Assembly (NCBI GenBank): GCA_036734545.1
Contig: DAIMYJ010000098.1
Coordinates: 1-11,299, forward strand
Length of the DNA stretch: 11,299 nucleotides
Source: UBA7236 sp036734545
Lineage (GTDB): Bacteria; Bacteroidota; Bacteroidia; Chitinophagales; BACL12
Direction of reading: 5' to 3'
The position numbers were made by a program, and so were the translations under genes. The first letter of the stretch is position 1. Every line of letters starts with the position of its first letter. Positions 6,364 to 11,299 of the stretch are shown here, in pieces. Under the pieces are notes generated by a model. It was not told the origin of the DNA. It made no database searches and worked only from the letters and a program-made list of their open reading frames with translations.

Positions 6364-7110
6364 TTATCGGAAGATTCCGTATTTAAAAATACACCAAAGC
6401 GCATAGACGCCATCTGTCCAGCGGATCTTTTTTCCTTCGGCATAGGTGCGGCCGTGATAGGATATGCCAACTTCATAGAATCGGATATTGGGAATGGCGG
6501 CAAGCTTTAGTGTGATCTCGGGTTCAAAGCCAAAACGTTTTTCTTTCAATCGAAGTGCGCGCGCGTGGTCGGTGCGCATGAGCTTGTAGCAGGTCTCCAT
6601 GTCGGTCAGGTTGAGATTGCCGAACATGTTGGTGAGTGTGGTGAGCAGGCGGTTGCCTACATGATGCCAGTAATACAACACGCGGTGCGGACGCTCGCTG
6701 CTGAAGCGCGTGCCGTACACCACATCGGCGTCGCGTTCGAGTGCGGGTTGCAGTAAGGTGTTCAGATCGCGCGGATCGTATTCCAGATCGGCGTCCTGTA
6801 TCACCAGCATTTCGCCGTTCACATGTGGTATGGCGGAATGGATGGCGCTGCCTTTGCCGGTGTTGCGGGGATGTGTGAGCACGCGTATCTGCGGATGTTG
6901 TGCTGCCAGCGTGGCAACTTTTGCTGCCGTGTTATCGGTGCTGCCGTCATCGATCACGATGATCTCCATGGCAATGCCTCCGTTGAGCTTGACCTGCAGC
7001 AGTGACAGCAGGACCTGTTCTATGGTTGCCTCCTCATTGAATACCGGCACCAACACACTCAGCGTACTGATCTGCATACAGGGTAAAGCTATGCAATTTC
7101 CCTCATTCAC
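6364..7110 (-). CDS. Family 2 glycosyltransferase, DPM1-like (polyprenyl-phosphate sugar synthase type)
   Basis: A 248-residue GT-A enzyme likely to make a polyprenyl-phosphate sugar such as a mannosyl or glucosyl lipid. Motifs, numbered from the first ATG: LSVLVPVFNEE (17-27), VIDDGSTD (52-59), NTGKG (83-87), the metal-binding QDADLEYDP with DAD at 106-108, FGFEPE (193-198) and GRTYAEGKKIRWTDGV (220-235), a signature of bacterial DPM1-like proteins. There are no membrane helices, as in soluble DPM1 forms. Start choice is open: the ATG at 7110 has AGG seven bases before it, but the ATG at 7077 (MQISTLSVLVPV) fits the usual family N-terminus better, giving 237 residues. It is the first gene of the three-gene glycosylation unit. 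No exact TAnnTTTG lies in the 255 bases upstream. Confidence 0.88.
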   Translation of the reverse strand: MNEGNCIALPCMQISTLSVLVPVFNEEATIEQVLLSLLQVKLNGGIAMEIIVIDDGSTDNTAAKVATLAAQHPQIRVLTHPRNTGKGSAIHSAIPHVNGEMLVIQDADLEYDPRDLNTLLQPALERDADVVYGTRFSSERPHRVLYYWHHVGNRLLTTLTNMFGNLNLTDMETCYKLMRTDHARALRLKEKRFGFEPEITLKLAAIPNIRFYEVGISYHGRTYAEGKKIRWTDGVYALWCIFKYGIFR

Positions 7111-7139
7111 ATGCCTATAAGGCTAGTCATTCGGGCATC

Positions 7140-7202
7140 TGATCATATTTCAACGGATGTGTTGATCGTTTCCTATAATCGAATACGTGCAGCCTGATCA
7201 GG
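7140..7202 (+). promoter_or_regulatory. Cluster of TGATC sites upstream of the glycosylation unit
   Basis: TGATCA (7140-7145), TGATC (7163-7167) and the perfect 10-bp palindrome CCTGATCAGG (7193-7202) fall in 63 bases just upstream of the first GT2 gene. They could be operator half-sites or chance. No regulator is implied by the sequence. Confidence 0.2.
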
Positions 7203-7224
7203 GTTGTTTGACTGCAGTTTTATT

Positions 7225-7337
7225 GCCACGATGACGCTAGGACGCAATGGGGGGCACAAAGTTTTATGGTGCCGGGGGAATTACTAAATAGAGACAAACA
7301 CCTTCGTGCAGCCATTGCGCCATCGCGCCATAGTGGC
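7225..7337. repeat. Imperfect inverted repeat of GC-rich short units (about 37-base arms)
   Basis: The arm 7225-7261 begins GCCACGATGACGC and ends GCACAAAG. The reverse complement of 7302-7337 begins GCCACTATGGCGC and ends GCACGAAG. By eye about 28 of 36 positions agree, around a 40-base spacer. The right arm, read on the minus strand, is itself built of near-tandem 8-9 base units: ATGGCGCG, ATGGCGCA, ATGGCTGCA. I recall intergenic strings of this style (GCCACGA...GCACAAAG) recurring in Bacteroidota genomes. It separates the lytic transglycosylase gene from the glycosylation unit and may fold into a long stem, serving as terminator or mRNA stabiliser. Confidence 0.6.
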
Positions 7338-7365
7338 TTAGGCTGTTTGGTGCGACTGAAAATGT

Positions 7366-8307
7366 TTAGGCAGGTATCTTGATCGAATACTTTTGGCCGG
7401 GTTTGACGGTGAGCATGTCGGAGCGGAGCCAGGGGTTGTAGTATTTGAGGAGCTTGTAATTGGTGTTATGCTCCTTGGCGAATGCTGCGAGATTGCTGAT
7501 CGTTGCAGTCACCTCCACGGTGGTATATGCCAGCGGTTCATACAGGTCTTCCTTCGTCAGGAAGAAACCGTATTCCTGTGTATGCTCGTAAATGATCTTG
7601 AATGCCAGTGCGCGGAATACATAGCGCGACGTCTCTTCACGGAAATACAGATCGTAATAGGAATTCTGATCCTGATAATTCACCGCACCTTCGATGGCAC
7701 CCATACCGGCATTATAGGAAGCAGCAGCAAGCGTCCAGTTGCCGAAGCGTTTGTATGCATCCTTTAAATAGGCACACGCTGCCTGCGTGCTTTTTTCCAT
7801 GTCGTAGCGTTCATCCACTTCACCATTCACCACCAGATCATAATGTTCGGCCGTAGCTTCCAGAAACTGCCAGTAGCCGTGTGCGTTGGAAGGAGAGATC
7901 ACATTGCGCAATCCGCTTTCGGCCATGGCGAGATATTTAAAATCATCGGGAACGCCGTTCGCTTTTAATGTACCTTCAATGATGGGGAACCAGCGATTCG
8001 CCAGCTTGAGATTTTGAATCGTGTTCGAATGCCAGTAACCCGTAACGGTGAGTTCTCTGTCGAGACGCTCACGCACTTCCGGATCATCGAGCGGAACGGT
8101 CTCGCCGGCAAAGGTGAGTTGTTCGGGCAGTCGGGCGGCAAAATATTTGATCGTGCGAATATCATCTGCCAGTGACCGCAAGGTGTCGGTAGCCACCGGT
8201 TCTGCTGTCGCGTGTTTATCGGCAGAAGCATTTCCTTTTACCGCCAGCACCACGATGCAGCCGATGCCCAGAAAGGCGCCGATCAGGATATAATGGATCT
8301 TCTTCAA
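7366..8307 (-). CDS. Membrane-anchored lytic murein transglycosylase (SLT domain)
   Basis: Cleaves the MurNAc-GlcNAc bond of peptidoglycan non-hydrolytically in the periplasm. Of its 313 residues, 1-24 (MKKIHYILIGAFLGIGCIVV then LAVK) form a signal anchor. The SLT/MltD-type domain spans about 100-240, with catalytic Glu130 in LAMAESGLRN, GYWQF at 144-148 and ASYNAG at 196-201. Residues about 260-313 (TVEVTATISNLAAFAKEHNT, then YNPWL and VKPGQKYSIKIP) resemble a C-terminal LysM-like module, possibly for wall binding. The start is TTG (8307-8305), overlapping the TGA stop of the DUF2480 gene as TTGA. No ATG, GTG or TTG lies upstream in frame before a stop, and the signal anchor begins right at this codon. 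Translational coupling with the upstream gene is likely. Confidence 0.92.
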   Translation of the reverse strand: MKKIHYILIGAFLGIGCIVVLAVKGNASADKHATAEPVATDTLRSLADDIRTIKYFAARLPEQLTFAGETVPLDDPEVRERLDRELTVTGYWHSNTIQNLKLANRWFPIIEGTLKANGVPDDFKYLAMAESGLRNVISPSNAHGYWQFLEATAEHYDLVVNGEVDERYDMEKSTQAACAYLKDAYKRFGNWTLAAASYNAGMGAIEGAVNYQDQNSYYDLYFREETSRYVFRALAFKIIYEHTQEYGFFLTKEDLYEPLAYTTVEVTATISNLAAFAKEHNTNYKLLKYYNPWLRSDMLTVKPGQKYSIKIPA

Positions 8308-8816
8308 GCGTTCTCTTTTTTCTTGTAAACGGGCACTGTAGAGCAGGGCTCACCGTACATGATACTTTTAGCGATGGGGCGCAGGCGCTGCGTGATCTCG
8401 AGATAGGCTTCCGCAGGCACGTCCTTGTCGCTGCATCCTTTGATGACCACGCGCTGGTCGGTGTAGGCCGACAGGTCCATTTTCGCGAGCGCATCGCTGT
8501 AATATCTGCGCAGGGCTAATGCGGGATCGCCCATGATCACCTGTTCGGCGTAGGGTTCGGCGTTGGCCGCTACGAGCATCCAGGCCCAGTTGGGGATGAT
8601 GGCATCGGCCGAGCAATGCACGGCCAGTATCTTGCCGGCATATTGCGACCAGTCGGTGGCGGCGAGTGCTTCGCGAAAATCCTTTTCCCGCAGGATGAGC
8701 CCGCGGAACAAATGATCCTTCAGATCGAATGCGGCGATCTTACCTGCTGCAGGATAGATATCTTCGAGGTTGAAGGTGAGCAATCCGCTCTGCGCTACTT
8801 TATTTACCAGTTCCAC
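8304..8816 (-). CDS. DUF2480 family protein
   Basis: A 170-residue cytoplasmic protein of DUF2480, a family known to me only from Bacteroidota and without an established function. The match is clear across its length: ELVNKVAQSGLLTFNLEDIYP at the N-terminus, FRGLILREKDFREAL, DWSQYAGK, CSADAIIPNWAWMLVA, RVVIKGCS and the C-terminal RPIAKSIMYGEPCSTVPVYK. Cys68, Cys128 and Cys158 sit in the conserved-looking blocks. The GTG at 8816 is chosen because homologues begin at about this point; an in-frame TTG at 8876 would add 20 residues translated from a terminator stem. TAATTTTA, one base off the -7 consensus, lies just upstream. It is co-transcribed with the lytic transglycosylase, with four bases shared. 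Confidence 0.9.
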   Translation of the reverse strand: MELVNKVAQSGLLTFNLEDIYPAAGKIAAFDLKDHLFRGLILREKDFREALAATDWSQYAGKILAVHCSADAIIPNWAWMLVAANAEPYAEQVIMGDPALALRRYYSDALAKMDLSAYTDQRVVIKGCSDKDVPAEAYLEITQRLRPIAKSIMYGEPCSTVPVYKKKENA

Positions 8817-8864
8817 GATCGATGCTTTTAGTAAAATTACACAAAATGCGATTGGCCTGAAACA

Positions 8865-8901
8865 ACAAACCCGCAATCGGAGCTGCCGGCTGCGGGTTTG
8901 T
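8865..8901 (-). terminator. Terminator of the SurA/PpiD-like gene
   Basis: ACAAACCCGCA (8865-8875) and TGCGGGTTTGT (8891-8901) form a perfect 11-bp stem around a 15-base loop that can itself pair (CGG with CCG). On the minus strand the stem ends in TTTGT and is followed by TGTTTC, a modest T-rich tail. It lies about 45 bases past the stop at 8945 and before the DUF2480 gene. Confidence 0.65.
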
Positions 8902-8924
8902 GTTGCGGCATCAGGAGAGTAACG

Positions 8925-8936
8925 ATACCGCGGTAT
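8925..8936. repeat. 12-bp perfect palindrome ATACCGCGGTAT
   Basis: A perfect 12-base palindrome 8 bases past the stop codon of the foldase gene. No spacer allows a stable hairpin loop, so a dimeric protein-binding site or chance are the alternatives. Confidence 0.35.
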
Positions 8937-8944
8937 AAAAAGTT

Positions 8945-11125
8945 TTAATCGCCGTAGATATAGCGGTTATCCTCCACTTTGGCTTTCTCCTTCAGTTCAA
9001 CGAACATGCTCTGTCCCTGGAATTTATTCTGCATGGAGTAGGTGAGCTGGTTCTTGTTGAGGGTATAATCCTGTGTTTCAGGTGCCGGGATGGTTTCGAA
9101 ATTCTCGATCACATATACACCGCGCAATCCGGAGATAGGTCCGCTTACCTTGCCGTTCTCGGCAGCGAATACGGCGCCGATCACTTTCGGTTCACGACCC
9201 AGGATAGGAGCGCTGGGTGACGACATGCTGGCGTTGCGCACAGAGTCTACACGCACATTCAGTTTAGCGGCAATGGCATCCAGTCCGGCGCCGCCCTGCA
9301 TGGCTTCGTTGATCTGCTTGGTGAGCTGTTCAGCCTTCTTTTCCATGATCACTTCCTGCTCAACCATCTCGCGCACATATTCGAGGTCAGCGATACCGTT
9401 CACACGGATCTCCTTCACATAGCACACCACCACATACTCGGTGAGGTTGAAGAATTTGAAGTCGTTGAGTTCGGCATCATAAGCCCAGGTAATGATCTCG
9501 CGTGAGTTCGGGAGACCCGGAACCTCATACATGTTTTTCTGCAGCGGCTGTGTGGTGCGCTTGAAGAGTCTGGCAGCGGTCACAGCGGCTTCGAAAGCTT
9601 CGGGTGTCTGATTGGATTCATAGAAACCGGTAGCGGTCTTTTCGATCTCTGCAATGGTTTCCTTGCCGGGGCCGATGGTCTTGCTCAGGAAGGCCACATT
9701 CACGAATTCCTTCCTGTTCTTCATTTCGGTGATCTCGATCAGGTGGTAGCCATACATGGTCTTCACCAGACCCACTTTTCCGGTGGTGCCTGTCTTGAAG
9801 ATATATTCTTTGAATTCGGGTACGAAGTTCACAGAGGGTGTAGACCATCCCAGGTCACCGCCCTGAGCGGCAGAACCCTGATCTTCAGACACCTCACCGG
9901 CGATCTTACCGAAGTCGCCACCGGACTTCAGCAGTCCCTGGATACTGTCAACGATACGGAGGGCAGCAACGCTGTCGCGGCCTTCATTGATGCCGATCAG
10001 GATATGACGCGCCTTCACGGAGTCGGGCATGGTGCTGCGGCTTTTCAGTTTAGCCACTTTATAGTATTCACCTACCTGGAAAGGACCAACCAGTGAACCG
10101 GCAGGCTTGGTGAAGAAAGAATCCACGAAATTGGCCGGAATGCCCTGGGTTTGCAGGTCGGTGCGGCTGTAGTTGGAGTTGCCCAGACGATCCGGGTCTT
10201 CAGAACGGGTGGCGATGTATACGCTGTCGTTCTTGGCAACGCGCATCTTAGCCACAGATTCCATCAGCGCGGCAACGGTAGCGGCGCTGTCGGCAGCCGA
10301 CGGCGTGAACTCCCAGCTCACATACTCAAGAACCCGGCCTTCGGTCTGCTTGTATTTGTTCTTATTCTTGTTGTAATAAGCTTCCAGGTCCTTGTCAGAC
10401 ACGGTGATGGTGCTATCGGCGATCTGGCCGTAGGGGAGGCTTACCATGCGGAATGACCGGCGCGTGTTGGCTACGGTATAGTTGCGCTTCGCCATCCACT
10501 CCGGCACATAGGCGGCCTTGCTGAACAGACTCATATACTTGGTCTGCTTGTAGTCGCGCTTGGCAACCTGCTCGCGGCAGATGAACTGATAATATTCCTG
10601 ACGCAGCTGCGGGTTGTTCTGCTGCGCTTCGGCATTGGATATCTGGGTAACGAAGTTGGGGAGCAGACTGGCGTCATACTGACCGTTCTGCGAAAGGCCT
10701 ACGTAGTAGTTCTTGATGGCAGGGTGCGGATCGGGGCCGTAGATGATGTTGCTGAACTCCTCTTCGGTAACGGCCAGGCCGAGTTCGGCCATCTGTTCCT
10801 CGATGATACGCTCATTCACAAACTCATTCCAGGCCTGCTCGCCGATCTGGAAGTCGGTTTGCGGGTCCAGCTGGAACTGACCCTGTTCAAAGGCCAGCAC
10901 CTGGTTGTTGAAGGTCAGGTATTCGAGCAGCGACTTACCCCTGCGCTCGGCAAAGGCATCGCGGGAAACCTCTTCACCATAAATGGTAGCGTATTCCGGC
11001 GCCCGGTTGTTATTGAAGATACCGGTATTGGAATTGGTGGCATCCTGCACCAGAAAACCGATCAAACACAAGGTTATAAGGCCAACTGCAAGCCAGGAAT
11101 ACTGACGGATCTTGGAAATAAGCAT
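8945..11125 (-). CDS. SurA/PpiD-like membrane-anchored peptidyl-prolyl cis-trans isomerase
   Basis: A periplasmic foldase, anchored in the inner membrane, that assists folding of exported proteins. Of 726 residues, 1-10 are a short basic cytoplasmic stretch and 11-27 (WLAVGLITLCLIGFLVQ) a single membrane helix. A SurA_N-like chaperone region follows to about 200, containing YGEEVSRDAF and repeated Gln/Asn-rich helices. One rotamase (PPIC/parvulin) domain spans about 370-468: KARHILIGI, a DFGKIAGEVSEDQGSAAQGG core, DLGWSTP, FVPEFKEYIF and MYGYHLIEITEM. The C-terminal 250 residues form further chaperone-like helices. Length and layout match Bacteroidota PpiD-type proteins. The ATG at 11125 has AGAGAG four bases before it and a good promoter about 36 bases upstream. 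It forms a single-gene unit ending in the hairpin at 8865-8901. Confidence 0.93.
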   Translation of the reverse strand: MLISKIRQYSWLAVGLITLCLIGFLVQDATNSNTGIFNNNRAPEYATIYGEEVSRDAFAERRGKSLLEYLTFNNQVLAFEQGQFQLDPQTDFQIGEQAWNEFVNERIIEEQMAELGLAVTEEEFSNIIYGPDPHPAIKNYYVGLSQNGQYDASLLPNFVTQISNAEAQQNNPQLRQEYYQFICREQVAKRDYKQTKYMSLFSKAAYVPEWMAKRNYTVANTRRSFRMVSLPYGQIADSTITVSDKDLEAYYNKNKNKYKQTEGRVLEYVSWEFTPSAADSAATVAALMESVAKMRVAKNDSVYIATRSEDPDRLGNSNYSRTDLQTQGIPANFVDSFFTKPAGSLVGPFQVGEYYKVAKLKSRSTMPDSVKARHILIGINEGRDSVAALRIVDSIQGLLKSGGDFGKIAGEVSEDQGSAAQGGDLGWSTPSVNFVPEFKEYIFKTGTTGKVGLVKTMYGYHLIEITEMKNRKEFVNVAFLSKTIGPGKETIAEIEKTATGFYESNQTPEAFEAAVTAARLFKRTTQPLQKNMYEVPGLPNSREIITWAYDAELNDFKFFNLTEYVVVCYVKEIRVNGIADLEYVREMVEQEVIMEKKAEQLTKQINEAMQGGAGLDAIAAKLNVRVDSVRNASMSSPSAPILGREPKVIGAVFAAENGKVSGPISGLRGVYVIENFETIPAPETQDYTLNKNQLTYSMQNKFQGQSMFVELKEKAKVEDNRYIYGD

Positions 11126-11160
11126 AAAACTCTCTGAGTGATTTTAAAATATAGGGGATG

Positions 11161-11191
11161 CAAAGGTAGTGGAATGACTGTGGAAAACCAA
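11161..11191 (-). promoter_or_regulatory. Promoter of the SurA/PpiD-like gene (TTG-N20-TACCTTTG)
   Basis: On the minus strand TTG (11191-11189), 20 bases and TACCTTTG (11168-11161) match the Bacteroidota consensus exactly, with the same spacing as the tRNA-Phe promoter. The start of transcription should lie near 11154, giving a leader of about 28 bases that includes the palindrome ATTTTAAAAT (11141-11150). Confidence 0.75.
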
Positions 11192-11256
11192 GAGGGTGGG
11201 GGTAGGTGCGTAAGTGCTTGGGTTAGCAGATGTGTAGCTATACTGATGACTAGTGT

Positions 11257-11293
11257 ATGGTGGGTGTTGGGCTTGAAACTAACACCCCGCCAT
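11257..11293. other. Hairpin at the right end of the window
   Basis: GGGTGTT (11262-11268) pairs with AACACCC (11281-11287) around a 12-base loop, and ATGG with CCAT extends it beyond a small internal loop. There is no T-run on either side. It may be the end of a unit lying outside the window. No gene is visible between 11,126 and 11,299. Confidence 0.35.
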
Positions 11294-11299
11294 CTACAT

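Noticed and set aside
5875..6510. 211-codon open frame on the plus strand
   Set aside because: It is antisense to both GT2 genes, whose motifs are intact across the whole stretch.
8817..8876. 20-residue N-terminal extension of DUF2480 from a TTG at 8876
   Set aside because: It would be translated from a terminator stem-loop, and the family starts at about ELVNKVA, matching the GTG at 8816.

Overview
The window looks like chromosomal DNA from a member of the Bacteroidota, probably Chitinophagia or a related class. The evidence is a secreted protein with a type IX secretion C-terminal signal, a DUF2480 protein (a family I know only from this phylum), a membrane-anchored SurA/PpiD-type foldase of the Bacteroidota type, and two promoters of the form TTG-N20-TAnnTTTG, the Bacteroidota sigma-factor consensus. 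Family calls rest on motifs read by eye; no search was run.

Left part (1 to about 3,060, + strand, AT-rich): an XRE-type regulator with a C-terminal coiled coil, an unrecognised lipoprotein candidate with an oddly long N-terminus, a strong hairpin terminator, and a secreted beta-propeller-like protein with a T9SS type A sorting domain. These look like lineage-specific accessory genes. About 3,060 to 3,160 I see no gene.

Boundary (3,161 to 3,336, - strand): a tRNA-Phe(GAA) gene with its own promoter, a leader hairpin and a clean terminator. The promoter overlaps the end of the neighbouring gene. Base composition changes sharply here, from about 38% GC on the left to 50-60% on the right in the lines I counted.

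Right part (3,326 to 11,125, all - strand, GC-richer), in transcription order. First comes a SurA/PpiD-like peptidyl-prolyl isomerase with a good promoter and a terminator. Next is a two-gene unit, DUF2480 (GTG start) and a lytic transglycosylase (TTG start), joined by a TTGA overlap. A 255-base intergenic stretch follows, carrying a large imperfect inverted repeat built from short GC-rich units. Last is a three-gene glycosylation unit: a DPM1-like GT2, an Alg5-like GT2 and a large multi-pass GT-C-like membrane protein, with a 3-base gap and then an ATGA overlap. The likely logic is that one or both GT2 enzymes load a sugar onto a polyprenyl phosphate in the cytoplasm, and the GT-C protein uses the lipid-linked sugar on the periplasmic side. 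The acceptor cannot be read from sequence.

Most of the right part is cell-envelope housekeeping. The points most worth a second look are the tRNA-Phe acceptor mismatch, the composition break at that tRNA, the glycosylation cassette, the intergenic inverted repeat, and the terminator placed directly in front of the T9SS gene.
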